64,000 bases of DNA from Tepidiforma thermophila (GCF_002563855.1 NZ_PDJQ01000001.1:1116001-1180000), one strand, 5' to 3'. Shown: positions 26,985-35,098, counted from the stretch's first letter. Notes: generated by a model from the sequence alone, not told the origin. Program-made: numbers and translations.

Positions 26985-27752
26985 CTATCGCCCCTCGAAC
27001 CGCGGCGGCCGCTTCTCGGCAAACGCCCTGGCGCCTTCGGCCGCATCCCGCGTCTGCATGATCTCCGCGTAGAGCCGCGCCTCAAGCCGCATCCCCTCCC
27101 GGAACGGCAGCTCCCACGCTCCCTCGTAGGCCGCCCGCTTCATCGCCTGCACCGCCAGCGGCGCGTTCTGGCACAGCTTTGCCGCCCAGTCCATGGCGAA
27201 CGGCAGCAGCTCGCCCTGCGGCACCACCCGGTTCACCAGCCCATACCGCAGCGCATCCTCCGCGCTGATCCGCTCCGCAAACAGGATCATCTCCATCGCA
27301 ATGCCGAACGGGATGTACCGCGCCAGCCGCTGCGTCTGGCCGCCCCCGGCCACAATCCCCCGCTTCGCGGCCATCGTCCCGAAGGTCGCATTCGGGCTGG
27401 CCACCCGCACGTCGCACCCCAGCGCCAGCGCCAGCCCCGCCGCAAGGCAGTGTCCGTTGATCGCCGCAATCACCGGCTTCCAGATGCCCTCCGGCGTCAG
27501 CCGGCCCCCGCCCCGCTGCTGGCTCCAGTCGTTCGCCTCGTCCTCGACGCTCTTCACGAGGTCGCGTCCCGCGCAGAACGCCTGCTCCCCCGCACCCGTC
27601 ACCACCGCCACCAGCAGCTCATCGTCCTGCTCGAACCGGTCCCACGCCTCGCCGAGCTGGCGGTACATCTCCGGGTCGATGCTGTTCATCGCCTCCGGCC
27701 GGTCGAGCGTGATCAGGAACGTGCGGTCGCGGCGTTCGGTGCGGACAGGCAT
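26985..27752 (-). CDS. Enoyl-CoA hydratase/isomerase (crotonase) family protein
   Basis: A 255-residue crotonase. LDRPEAMNSID, AFCAGRDL and NGHCLAAGLALALGCDVRVA make up the substrate-binding core and oxyanion hole. The segment normally holding a catalytic Glu reads KRGIVAGGGQTQRL, with the glycine turn kept but the glutamate not obvious. Followed at once by the CoA-transferase. I chose the ATG at 27752 over a GTG two codons earlier because a TAGGAT box ends exactly six bases before it. Confidence 0.9.
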   Translation of the reverse strand: MPVRTERRDRTFLITLDRPEAMNSIDPEMYRQLGEAWDRFEQDDELLVAVVTGAGEQAFCAGRDLVKSVEDEANDWSQQRGGGRLTPEGIWKPVIAAINGHCLAAGLALALGCDVRVASPNATFGTMAAKRGIVAGGGQTQRLARYIPFGIAMEMILFAERISAEDALRYGLVNRVVPQGELLPFAMDWAAKLCQNAPLAVQAMKRAAYEGAWELPFREGMRLEARLYAEIMQTRDAAEGARAFAEKRPPRFEGR

Positions 27753-27758
27753 AGCCAC

Positions 27759-27764
27759 ATCCTA
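27759..27764 (-). promoter_or_regulatory. -10 box TAGGAT overlapping the stop of the ABC ATPase gene
   Basis: The minus-strand TAGGAT starts with the TAG stop codon of the upstream ATPase gene and ends six bases before the crotonase ATG. One hexamer would thus both end the transporter reading frame and start a leaderless crotonase/CoA-transferase transcript. Confidence 0.45.
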
Positions 27765-28571
27765 CGCCCCGTGCGCCGTCCGTTCCTCCCCCTGCAGGCC
27801 CAGCAGCTCACGCCCGTCGCCCAGCGCGGCCAGCACCTCCGCCTTCGCCGCCGTGAACGCCGGCTCCGTCACGATCCCCGGCTCCCGCGGCCGCGAGAAC
27901 GGTGCCGGCACCTCGGCCAGCACCCGGCCCGGCCGCGGCGACATCACCACCACCCGGTCGGCCAGCACCAGCGCCTCCTCCACGTCGTGCGTCACCAGCA
28001 GCACCGTCCGCGGCTCAATCGCCAGCACCCCCTGCAGCCACGCGTGCATCCCCCGCCGCGTGATCGCATCCAGCGCCCCGAACGGCTCATCCAGCAGCAG
28101 CACCGGCGACGGCACGAGGAAGGTCCGCAGCAGCGCCAGCCGCTGCCGCATGCCGCCGCTCATCTGCACCGGCCACGCCTGCTCAAACCCCTCCAGCCCG
28201 AACACCCCGAACAGCGCCCGCGCCCGCGCCCGGGCCTCCTTCCGGGGCACCCCCCGGATCTCCAGCCCGAGCGCAGCGTTCCCCAGCGCGCGCCGCCAGG
28301 GCAGCAGCAGGTCCTTCTGCGGCATGAACGCCACCAGCCCCGGCCGCCCGATCGCTGAGGCGCCCCCAACCTCGGCGATGCCGCCGGTGGGCGCGAGCAG
28401 CCCGGCCAGCACCCGCAGCAGCGTGCTCTTGCCGCAGCCGCTCGGCCCCACCAGCGCAACAAACTCTCCCTCGCCGACCTCCAGGTCGAGGCGGTCGATC
28501 GCCTGCACGTCCCTCCCCTTCTGCCGGAACGTGTGCGTCAGCCCCTCGACCCGGATCGCCGGCCTTCCCAT
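27762..28571 (-). CDS. thiZ: ABC transporter ATP-binding protein, probable thiamine-precursor uptake
   Basis: A 269-residue NitT/TauT-type ATPase. Walker A GPSGCGKST, the Q-loop region FMPQKDLLLPWRRA, signature SGGMRQR, Walker B LLLDEPFGALD and the switch His in LLVTHDVEEA are intact. It lies seven bases after the substrate-binding protein gene, in an operon headed by a TPP riboswitch, so it very probably powers uptake of a thiamine precursor (ThiXYZ type). The start ATG at 28571 was chosen because upstream codons do not fit the family. Confidence 0.9.
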   Translation of the reverse strand: MGRPAIRVEGLTHTFRQKGRDVQAIDRLDLEVGEGEFVALVGPSGCGKSTLLRVLAGLLAPTGGIAEVGGASAIGRPGLVAFMPQKDLLLPWRRALGNAALGLEIRGVPRKEARARARALFGVFGLEGFEQAWPVQMSGGMRQRLALLRTFLVPSPVLLLDEPFGALDAITRRGMHAWLQGVLAIEPRTVLLVTHDVEEALVLADRVVVMSPRPGRVLAEVPAPFSRPREPGIVTEPAFTAAKAEVLAALGDGRELLGLQGEERTAHGA

Positions 28572-28578
28572 CGCCCGA

Positions 28579-29589
28579 TTATCGCTTCGGCAGGAACTCG
28601 TTCGTGAACGCAGCGTCCACGTCAATCTCTTTATCGATGAGCCCTGCGCGCCGCAGGTACTCAGTAAACGTCACCCACACCTCGCGGTCCTGGAGACCCC
28701 ACGGCCGGCCCGGGTCCACATACCGCGTCGAGAGATACTCCGCGCTCACCTCCAGCAGCCTCCGGTCCGACTCCGGCGCACCCTTCATGATGGCGTCCGC
28801 CGCGGCCTTCGGGTCCTTCATCGCCACCTCGTAGCCGCGCACCGATGCCTCCATAAACTTCCGCACCACGTCCGGCTTCTCCTTAATCATTCGCTCGCTC
28901 GTCACAATCAGCGGCGTGTACCAGTCCGGGATGCAGTGCGTGTAGTCGATGAACTTCAGGCTGCCGACGTCCTTCTTCTCGACTTCCCGTGCCCGCAGCA
29001 CATCCCAGAACTCGAACACCCAGACAAAGTCGAACCGGTTCGACTCCATCCCCGCAAGGTAGTCCACGTTCCCCACTTCGACGAACTTCACCTTCGAGGG
29101 GTCGCCGCCGTCGCACTTCACCAGCTCCGAAATCAGCTGGCGCTCCAGCACCCCGCCAAACCCGCCGTACGTCTTACCTTCAAGGTCGCGCGGCCGCGTA
29201 ATCCCCTCGCTCTTCAGGAAGTACAGCGACGAGTCGTTGTGCTGGATAAGCGCAGCCAGCGCCACCACCGGCACCCCTTCCGCCCGCGCCGGGATGATCT
29301 CCTCCTGCGCCATCACGCCGAAGTCGGCCTTCCCCGCGGCCAGCACCTGCGCCGTCCCGCCGGCGGCCGGCTCGATGATCTTCACGTCGAGCCCCGCGTC
29401 CCGGTACCAGCCCCGGTCTAGCGCGATGTACACCCCGCTGTGGTAAGTGTTCGGCGTCCAGTTCAGCATGAACGTGACGGGCGTGAGCTTTCCGTCCCCG
29501 TCATCGTCGTCCCCGCCGCAGGCGGTCAGCACCGCCCCGGCCAGCAGCGCAGCGGCCAGCGCCGCTGCCCCCAGGAACCAGCGTTTCAT
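28579..29589 (-). CDS. thiY: ABC transporter substrate-binding lipoprotein, NMT1/THI5-like
   Basis: A 336-residue lipoprotein: signal peptide with lipobox LTAC at about residues 21-24, followed by an acidic linker (GGDDDDGDG). NWTPNTYHSGVYIALDRGWY, ADFGVMAQEE and PDWYTPLIVTSE are the conserved blocks of the THI5/NMT1 fold that in ThiY binds N-formyl-4-amino-5-aminomethyl-2-methylpyrimidine. The riboswitch in front of the operon supports a pyrimidine-precursor ligand, but riboflavin or nitrate/taurine relatives share this fold. The ATG overlaps the permease stop as ATGA. Confidence 0.9.
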   Translation of the reverse strand: MKRWFLGAAALAAALLAGAVLTACGGDDDDGDGKLTPVTFMLNWTPNTYHSGVYIALDRGWYRDAGLDVKIIEPAAGGTAQVLAAGKADFGVMAQEEIIPARAEGVPVVALAALIQHNDSSLYFLKSEGITRPRDLEGKTYGGFGGVLERQLISELVKCDGGDPSKVKFVEVGNVDYLAGMESNRFDFVWVFEFWDVLRAREVEKKDVGSLKFIDYTHCIPDWYTPLIVTSERMIKEKPDVVRKFMEASVRGYEVAMKDPKAAADAIMKGAPESDRRLLEVSAEYLSTRYVDPGRPWGLQDREVWVTFTEYLRRAGLIDKEIDVDAAFTNEFLPKR

Positions 29590-30377
29590 GTCGTCTCCTC
29601 CTCTGTTTTGACGTACATCCACGGTGTCGCCAGCCGCGCCAGCACATGCACCGCCGCGAACAGCAGCATGCTCAGCAGCGCAATCAGCACCACCGCGACG
29701 AACACCCGGTCCACCCGGAACGATGTCTGCGCCCGGGTGATGTAGAGCCCCAGCCCGGAGCTCGCCCCGATCCACTCACCGACCACCGCCCCGCCAACCG
29801 CGTAGGCGGCCGCGATCTTCAGCCCCGAAAAGAACGCCGGCAGCGCCGCCGGCACCGCAATGTGCCGCAGCACCTGCAGCCGGTTCGCCCCCATCGAGCG
29901 GACCAGCCCCACCATCTCCCGGTCCGCGTGCATCAGCCCGTCGGCCGTCGCCACCGCCACCGGGAAGAACCCCCACAGCGCCACCACCACCACCTTCGGC
30001 GTCATCCCGAACCCGAACCACACGATCAGTAGCGGCGCCAGCACCACCATCGGAATCGTCTGCGAGACCACCAGCAGCGGCATCAGCACCCGCCGCACCA
30101 GCGGGACCCCGGCCACCAGCACCGCGATCGCCACGCCAGCCCCGGCCCCGAACGCCAGCCCCAGCACCGCCTCCGCCAGCGTCGTGCGGATGTGCTCCGG
30201 CAGCAGCTCCTTCGTTCCCCAGAAGCCGTCCCAAATCCGCGACGGCGCCGGCAGGATGTAGGTCCGGGTATCGAAGACCCGCACCCACGCCTCCCACGCC
30301 GCCACCAGCAGCGCCAGCAGCACCGCCGATGGCCCGTAGGCCGCGGCCAGCCGCCGCCCCGCCCGCGCAGCGTTCAC
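29586..30377 (-). CDS. thiX: ABC transporter permease, probable thiamine-precursor uptake
   Basis: A 263-residue inner-membrane permease with six predicted helices. The EAA loop that docks with the ATPase is visible at about residues 165-185 (MVGLVRSMGANRLQVLRHI followed by VPAALP). LPAPSRIWDGFW after the first helix is typical of the NitT/TauT/ThiX group. It starts with a GTG in a GTGA overlap with the thiamine-binding gene. Earlier in-frame codons lie inside that gene and are not coding in this frame. Confidence 0.92.
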   Translation of the reverse strand: MNAARAGRRLAAAYGPSAVLLALLVAAWEAWVRVFDTRTYILPAPSRIWDGFWGTKELLPEHIRTTLAEAVLGLAFGAGAGVAIAVLVAGVPLVRRVLMPLLVVSQTIPMVVLAPLLIVWFGFGMTPKVVVVALWGFFPVAVATADGLMHADREMVGLVRSMGANRLQVLRHIAVPAALPAFFSGLKIAAAYAVGGAVVGEWIGASSGLGLYITRAQTSFRVDRVFVAVVLIALLSMLLFAAVHVLARLATPWMYVKTEEETT

Positions 30378-30679
30378 GACGACCCGCCGTCCCGGAACTT
30401 CGCCGTCAGCGATTCCATCGTCGGCGGATTCGGCATCCGGCTCTGCGAAAACTTCACGATCGTCAGCACGCTCTCGGCGCCCGCGGCGAGGCACGCCTCG
30501 TGTGCCTCGCGCGCCACCCGCCAGACCTCGTCCGGCTCGCCCTCGAACGTCGTCCCCAGCGCCGAGACCTCGTACTTCAGGCCCGACTCCTGGATCACCC
30601 GGATCGCAGCCTCGACGAACGAATACGGCGCGCCTGGCTCCCCGTACGGCCGGGGCAGGCACTCGATTTCGACAATCAT
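30374..30679 (-). CDS. MTH1187-type thiamine-binding protein
   Basis: A 101-residue ferredoxin-like protein of the MTH1187/YkoF (DUF77) group. Conserved residues include SFVEAAIRVIQESGLKYEV, LGTTFEGEPDEVW and VLTIVKFSQSR. Homologues bind thiamine or its pyrimidine half and often accompany thiamine transporters. It has no signal peptide, so it would act in the cytoplasm. It is the first gene after the TPP riboswitch and is coupled to the permease by a GTGA overlap. The ribosome site AAAGGAG lies in the loop of a local hairpin. Confidence 0.88.
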   Translation of the reverse strand: MIVEIECLPRPYGEPGAPYSFVEAAIRVIQESGLKYEVSALGTTFEGEPDEVWRVAREAHEACLAAGAESVLTIVKFSQSRMPNPPTMESLTAKFRDGGSS

Positions 30680-30700
30680 GCAGCGGCTCCTTTCCGCTGC
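30680..30700 (-). promoter_or_regulatory. Hairpin with the ribosome binding site in its loop
   Basis: GCAGCGG and CCGCTGC form a 7-bp stem directly before the ATG of the thiamine-binding protein, with AAAGGAG in the loop. It could hold the ribosome site in an exposed loop or slow initiation, adding a translational layer after the riboswitch terminator. Confidence 0.45.
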
Positions 30701-30750
30701 CCGGTCCGAAAGGGTGCCCGCCCCCGGGCTCCGGCCCCTGGCCCTCGGCC

Positions 30751-30785
30751 AAAAAGAAACGGAGCCCGGGAAAGCCGGACTCCGT
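30751..30785 (-). terminator. Riboswitch expression-platform terminator
   Basis: On the minus strand an 11-bp stem (30775-30785 with 30759-30769, one G-U pair) with a five-base loop is followed by TTTCTTTTT. This classic intrinsic terminator lies between the TPP aptamer and the first gene, so ligand binding would favour premature termination. Confidence 0.9.
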
Positions 30786-30818
30786 GCATCTGCGCCATGG
30801 CGCCTACGCCCGGTCTCC

Positions 30819-30900
30819 GTTCGCTTTCCCTACGCACGTCCGAACGTGGTCAGGTTCAAGGGGTGTGATCTCAGCCCGCGACCGGGCACCCCCAGCGAAC
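30819..30900 (-). ncRNA. TPP riboswitch (THI element)
   Basis: Read on the minus strand, the leader has the conserved core of the thiamine pyrophosphate aptamer: CTGGGGGTGCC, then GGCTGAGATCACACCC, then TTGAACCTGA, and CGTAGGGAAAGC. The closing P1 stem is GTTCGC (30895-30900) with GCGAAC (30819-30824). The variable arm with ACGTTCGGACGT sits between the last two blocks. It stands in front of a thiamine-binding protein and an ABC transporter and is followed by an intrinsic terminator, so it should repress the operon when TPP is plentiful. Confidence 0.95.
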
Positions 30901-31096
30901 ACGAACAGCGCTGTTCAGTTGTCATTTCAAGACTAGCCGCTTCACCGGAGCCCCGCAACCGCCCCGCTCACAGCGGAGTCCCCGATCCGTCACCTGTTCG
31001 TTCCCCGTCGTTACCCCCCGTCGACCCCCGCCGGGCTGTCCACCGTCGATAATCCAACCGACAACTACCCGCCGTCATGGCGCGCGAAAGGCCCCC
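30901..31096. other. Intergenic region between riboswitch and GGDEF-like gene
   Basis: About 196 bases without a gene, between the divergent riboswitch operon and the gene at 31097. It should hold both promoters. A perfect 14-base palindrome GAACAGCGCTGTTC is at 30903-30916, just upstream of the aptamer on the minus strand. TTGAAA (minus strand, about 30926-30931) is a possible -35 box. GAAAGG lies before the GTG at 31097. Nothing else is recognisable. Confidence 0.4.
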
Positions 31097-31981
31097 GTGA
31101 AACACGCCTGGCGCCACTGGATCCGCCCCCGGCTCGCCGCACCGCCCGGCGAACCCCTCCGCGTCACCGCCACGCGCAGGGCAGCGGTCGCCCTCGCGCT
31201 GCTCCTCCTCGTCACCGAGTTCGTCGTCGCATTCCGCTTCTCCGGCACCGCTGGCGCTATCCTCATCGCCTCAACCGCGGGGCTGGCCGCCTTCGCCTAC
31301 CGCGGCCTCCAGGCCCTCGCAACCGCCTCCGTCCAGGCTGAAGACCCCGACGCCCACCGGCACCTCGTCGACCCCGAAACCCACCTCCCCAACCGCCAGC
31401 AGCTCATCGATACCCTCGCCCGCGACATCGCCCGCGCCGAGCGCTACCGCCATCCCATCACCCTCGCCATCGTCCGCATCGCCCAGTACGACGAGATCCG
31501 CACCGCCTGGGGCGCCGGCACCGCCGCCCAGGCCGTCCTCCATGTCGCCGAAACCCTCACCCGCATCACCCGCGCCAGCGATTTCCTCGCCCGGCTCGAT
31601 GAGACCCGCTTCGCCGTCATCCTCCTCCAGTGCACCGGCACCCAGGCTGTCGCCTACGCCGACCGCGTCACCCTCGCAACCTCCAACCGCCCGGTCCGCT
31701 CCAGCGCCCGCCTCCAGGTCCCCCTCTACGTCGGCGTCGAAGTCACCGTCCTCGAGTACGATGCCGCCCGCTTCCGCGGCCCCCTCGAATTCCTCTCCCA
31801 GGCCGGCGGCGACCTCCTCCTCGAGTCCGTCCGCCCGCCGCGCTCCCGCCGCTCCGCCCTCGCCCACGACCCGCGCGCCATCCGCCAGCAGCTCGTCCGC
31901 GACTACTACCCTGAGGGCGAAGTCAAAGAGTTCGCCGACGCCTACCGCGAAGCCCGCTCCCGCAGCCGCCACGCCGGCTGA
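31097..31981 (+). CDS. Membrane protein with degenerate GGDEF domain
   Basis: A 294-residue protein. Two membrane helices (about residues 27-68) precede a GGDEF-fold domain that begins with DPETHLPNRQQLIDTL. Where GGDEF should be, after FLAR, the sequence reads LDETRF, so both glycines and the catalytic acidic pair are lost and cyclase activity is not expected. The domain may bind GTP or cyclic di-GMP, or only mediate contacts. The last 40 residues are basic with an RDYYPEGEVKEFADAYREA helix. GTG start with GAAAGG upstream. A strong bidirectional hairpin follows. Confidence 0.8.
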   Translation: MKHAWRHWIRPRLAAPPGEPLRVTATRRAAVALALLLLVTEFVVAFRFSGTAGAILIASTAGLAAFAYRGLQALATASVQAEDPDAHRHLVDPETHLPNRQQLIDTLARDIARAERYRHPITLAIVRIAQYDEIRTAWGAGTAAQAVLHVAETLTRITRASDFLARLDETRFAVILLQCTGTQAVAYADRVTLATSNRPVRSSARLQVPLYVGVEVTVLEYDAARFRGPLEFLSQAGGDLLLESVRPPRSRRSALAHDPRAIRQQLVRDYYPEGEVKEFADAYREARSRSRHAG

Positions 31982-32011
31982 CCGCCGCCCCCCACAGGTC
32001 CGCGAACAACC

Positions 32012-32038
32012 GCGGGGGAGCCGATTCGGCTCCCCCGC
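32012..32038. terminator. Bidirectional hairpin between convergent genes
   Basis: A perfect 12-bp stem (32012-32023 with 32027-32038) with a three-base loop lies between the stop of the GGDEF-like gene at 31981 and the stop of the SDR gene at 32068. It has no U-tract, but its strength and position suggest a shared transcript end. It is the only convergent pair in the window with such a structure. Confidence 0.6.
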
Positions 32039-32067
32039 CTCGCCCGCGCTGCAGCGAAGAGTCGCGG

Positions 32068-32985
32068 CTAGCCCTGCTTCTGCGCGGCCTTCTCCGCCAG
32101 GTACGCCTTCAGCGTCTGGCCCGTCCGCCACATCGGCTCCGCGCCTTCCAGGCTGCAGATCTTCTCCCAGTTCGCCTGGACCCACTCGGCGTCCTTCAGC
32201 TCGCCCAGGCCCGGCTGAATCCCCGGCCCCTTCACGATCGCGGCCCGGTTAAAGTTCCCCGCGCCCGCTTCGATGATCAGGCCGCTGTCCTGGCACTCTT
32301 TCGAGACCATGTAGACCACCGCCGGCACCACGTACTCCGGCTTCAGCCGCTCCACCATTTCCGGCGGCATCACCGTCTGCGTCAGCCGCGTCCCGGCCAC
32401 CGGCGCAATCGTGTTCACCATCACGTTGTACTTCGCGCCTTCCTGCTTCAGCACGTTCATCAGGCCCAGCATCGCCGTCTTCGCCGCGCCGTAGTTCGCC
32501 TGGCCGAACTGCCCGTAGATGCCCGACGACGAGGTCGTCAGCACCACCCGGCCGTACGCCTGCTGCCGGAACACCGGCCACGCGTGCCGCAGCACCGAGA
32601 ACGTCCCCTTCACATGCACCGCGAAGACCTTGTCCCAGTCCTCCTCGCTCATGTTGTGGAACGCCACATCCCGCAGGATGCCCGCGTTGCAGATCACGAT
32701 GTCCAGCCGGCCAAAGTTATCCAGCGCCGTCTTGACGATGTTGTAGCCGCCTTCGTACGTCGCCACGCTGTCGAAGTTCGGCACCGCCGTCCCGCCGGCC
32801 GCGATGATCTCATCGCACACCTTGCGCGCCGGCGCCGCGTCCGCACCCTGGCCGTGCGGGTCGCCGCCAAGGTCGTTCACCACGACCTTCGCCCCGCGCC
32901 GCGCCAGGTCCAGCGCGTACGCCCGGCCCAGCCCGGCGCCCGCGCCGGTCACCACCGCCACCTGTCCTTCAAACGAAATCGCCAT
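32068..32985 (-). CDS. SDR oxidoreductase, 3-hydroxyacyl-CoA dehydrogenase-like
   Basis: A 305-residue short-chain dehydrogenase resembling the dehydrogenase domain of peroxisomal multifunctional enzyme 2 (HSD17B4). TGAGAGLGRAYALDLARRGA binds the cofactor, VVNDLGGD is the group-specific acidic turn, NAGILRD, the Ser in TTSSSGIYG and Tyr/Lys in NYGAAKTA are catalytic. The extra 50 C-terminal residues after the SDR fold (WVQANWEKICSLEGAEP) are usual for this subgroup. GAGAGG precedes the ATG. A role in fatty-acid or steroid CoA-ester oxidation is inferred. Confidence 0.9.
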   Translation of the reverse strand: MAISFEGQVAVVTGAGAGLGRAYALDLARRGAKVVVNDLGGDPHGQGADAAPARKVCDEIIAAGGTAVPNFDSVATYEGGYNIVKTALDNFGRLDIVICNAGILRDVAFHNMSEEDWDKVFAVHVKGTFSVLRHAWPVFRQQAYGRVVLTTSSSGIYGQFGQANYGAAKTAMLGLMNVLKQEGAKYNVMVNTIAPVAGTRLTQTVMPPEMVERLKPEYVVPAVVYMVSKECQDSGLIIEAGAGNFNRAAIVKGPGIQPGLGELKDAEWVQANWEKICSLEGAEPMWRTGQTLKAYLAEKAAQKQG

Positions 32986-33080
32986 CGAATCCTCTCAGTC
33001 CATGCGAAGTTTCCGGGCGCCGGGGCAGTCAGCAGGGGCGGCCCCCGCCCGTTCCAACCCGGCAGGTTACCAGCATTCGC

Positions 33081-34958
33081 TCATTCGCACCCGGCCGGCA
33101 GCCCCGGCGCCCGGTCGACCATCTGCGCGAACCACGCCTCCGTGCTCGCCACCCGCCACGCCAGCACGTCGCCCCCGCCGCGGAGGAACCCCTCCCGCAC
33201 CGCCTGCACCGCCGACGCGTCGAAGACGTCCTGCCGCCGCGCCGCCCCCTCGAGGTGCCGGACGATCCACCCCTTCAGCGGGCCCTGCGCCCAGCTCCGC
33301 TGCGGCGGCGCATACGCCAGCTTGTCCCGCCGCTTCAGCACGCCGTCCGGCACAATGCCCTCCATCGCCCGCCGGAGAATCGCTTTGGTCGTCGCACCTT
33401 CCAGCAGCCACTGGGGCGGCAGCCCGAAGCAGAACTCCACCAGCCGGTGGTCGAGAAAGGGCAGCCGCACCTCCCGGCTGAACGCCATGCTGTTCCGGTC
33501 CGCATAGCGCAGGAACTCCGGCAGCTGCGTCGTCTGTTGCCAGCGCACCAGCTCGTTCCGCAGCCGGTCGCGGAACGGCGCAATCGTCGCCGCGTGCGCC
33601 GGCGCGTACCGGTCATGCACCTCCGGCGCCACCAGCGCCCCCGACCCAAAGTACCGCTCCGCCAGCCGGTCGCGCACCCTGGCCGGCAGCAGGTAGTACG
33701 CCCCGAACAGCGCCGGCGCCCGCAGCGATCCGTACCGCCGCCACGACCCCCACAGGAGCCCCGCCGCCCGGTCCAGCCTCCCGGTTCGCAGCCAGTGCGC
33801 GAAGAACATCCCCAGCGCCTGGGTATAACCGCCCAGCAGCTCATCCGCGCCCTGCCCGTCCAGCAGCACGGTCGTCCCGTGCTCCCGCGCCAGCCGCATC
33901 ACCATCCACTGCGCAAACGGGCTGGTGCTCGCGATTGGCTCCTCCTGGTGGTACTGCAGCGCCGCGAACGCCGCCTCGAACGCCTCCGGCTCCACCCAGG
34001 TGTCGTGCCGGTGCACCCCGCACCGCTGTGCCACCAGGTCGATGAACCGGCCCTCATCGTGTGCCGCCGATGCGAACCGCGCGCTGAAGGTGTGCTGCTC
34101 GCCGAGTCCCAGCGCCTCCTTCATCGCGTGAATCGTGCACACAATGCTCGACGAATCGATGCCCCCGCTCAGCGAACTCCCGACCGGCACATCGCTCCGC
34201 AGCCGGATCCGCACCGCATCGAAGAACAGCGACCGGAACGCCTCCACCGCCTCCGCATGCCGCCGCGGCGTCTCCGCCGCCCGCGGCAGCCAGTACCGCC
34301 GCGGCGTCCCTCGCCCCTCCCGGTCCAGCACCAGGTAGTGCCCGGCCGGCAGACTCGCAATCCCCGCGAAAAAACTCTCCGCGTCCTGGTCGAGGTCGCC
34401 GCGGGCGATGTAGCGGTACACCGCCCGCAGGTTCGGCTCCCGAAGCTCCGGCCGCACCGCAAGGATCGCCTTCATCTCGCTCGCAAACAGCACCTCCCGC
34501 CCCGTCCGCGCCAGGTAGAGCGGCTTCTCGCCGAACCGGTCGCGCGCCAGCACCAGCTCCCGCCGCCGCTCGTCCCAGATGGCGCAGGCAAACATCCCGT
34601 TCAGCCGCGCGAACGCCCCCGTCCTCCACTGCGCAAACGCCCGCAGCAGCACCTCCGTGTCCCCCTGCGAGCGGAACCGGTGGCCCAGCCCCTCCAGCTC
34701 CCTCCGCAGCTCCACGTAATTGTAAATCTCGCCGTTGAACACCAGCACCAGCCCCGCCGCCTCGTCCGCAAACGGCTGGTCCGAGGCGTGGCTCAGGTCG
34801 ATGATCGCCAGCCGCGTGTGCCCAAACCCGATCCCCTGCCCAAAGTAGCTCCCCTCCCCGTCCGGGCCGCGATGCCGCAGCCGCCGCGCCATGGCGAGCA
34901 CGTCCTCCCGCGGCACCTCCCCGGCGCCGAGGGAAAGAATGCCGGCTATCCCGCACAT
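33081..34958 (-). CDS. asnB: Asparagine synthase (glutamine-hydrolysing)
   Basis: A 625-residue class II glutamine amidotransferase. The start MCGIAGIL leaves Cys2 as the N-terminal nucleophile after Met removal; RHRGPDGEG, NGEIYNY and GDTEVLL follow in the glutaminase domain. The synthetase domain has the PP-loop SLSGGIDSSSI, and DGQGADELLGGY. It makes asparagine from aspartate, glutamine and ATP, although AsnB-like proteins also modify antibiotics and surface polymers. GGTGGAGG lies about 10 bases before the ATG. Confidence 0.93.
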   Translation of the reverse strand: MCGIAGILSLGAGEVPREDVLAMARRLRHRGPDGEGSYFGQGIGFGHTRLAIIDLSHASDQPFADEAAGLVLVFNGEIYNYVELRRELEGLGHRFRSQGDTEVLLRAFAQWRTGAFARLNGMFACAIWDERRRELVLARDRFGEKPLYLARTGREVLFASEMKAILAVRPELREPNLRAVYRYIARGDLDQDAESFFAGIASLPAGHYLVLDREGRGTPRRYWLPRAAETPRRHAEAVEAFRSLFFDAVRIRLRSDVPVGSSLSGGIDSSSIVCTIHAMKEALGLGEQHTFSARFASAAHDEGRFIDLVAQRCGVHRHDTWVEPEAFEAAFAALQYHQEEPIASTSPFAQWMVMRLAREHGTTVLLDGQGADELLGGYTQALGMFFAHWLRTGRLDRAAGLLWGSWRRYGSLRAPALFGAYYLLPARVRDRLAERYFGSGALVAPEVHDRYAPAHAATIAPFRDRLRNELVRWQQTTQLPEFLRYADRNSMAFSREVRLPFLDHRLVEFCFGLPPQWLLEGATTKAILRRAMEGIVPDGVLKRRDKLAYAPPQRSWAQGPLKGWIVRHLEGAARRQDVFDASAVQAVREGFLRGGGDVLAWRVASTEAWFAQMVDRAPGLPAGCE

Positions 34959-35014
34959 GCGCGTCAGGCCTCCACCGCGCCGTCGCCCGCTCCCGGCGGC
35001 AGCAATCTGCCCGC

Positions 35015-35020
35015 ATACTA
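35015..35020 (-). promoter_or_regulatory. -10 box TAGTAT upstream of asnB
   Basis: TAGTAT on the minus strand, 56 bases before the asnB start, in the 140-base divergent region. It implies an approximately 50-base leader, in contrast to the leaderless hydrolase gene on the other strand. Confidence 0.4.
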
Positions 35021-35085
35021 GCAGCCGGCACCTCTCAGGGAAGTTTTCGCCAGCGGAAAGAAAACCATCCCGCCCGCGCGTGACG

Positions 35086-35091
35086 TATACT
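35086..35091 (+). promoter_or_regulatory. -10 box TATACT, leaderless start of the hydrolase gene
   Basis: TATACT ends seven bases before the ATG at 35099. No ribosome binding site lies between them. Confidence 0.6.
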
Positions 35092-35098
35092 CCGTCCG

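Noticed and set aside
25789-28571. CoA-transferase and crotonase as part of the thiamine operon
   Set aside because: They follow the ABC ATPase closely on the same strand, but a -10 box lies directly before the crotonase and their chemistry has no link to thiamine.
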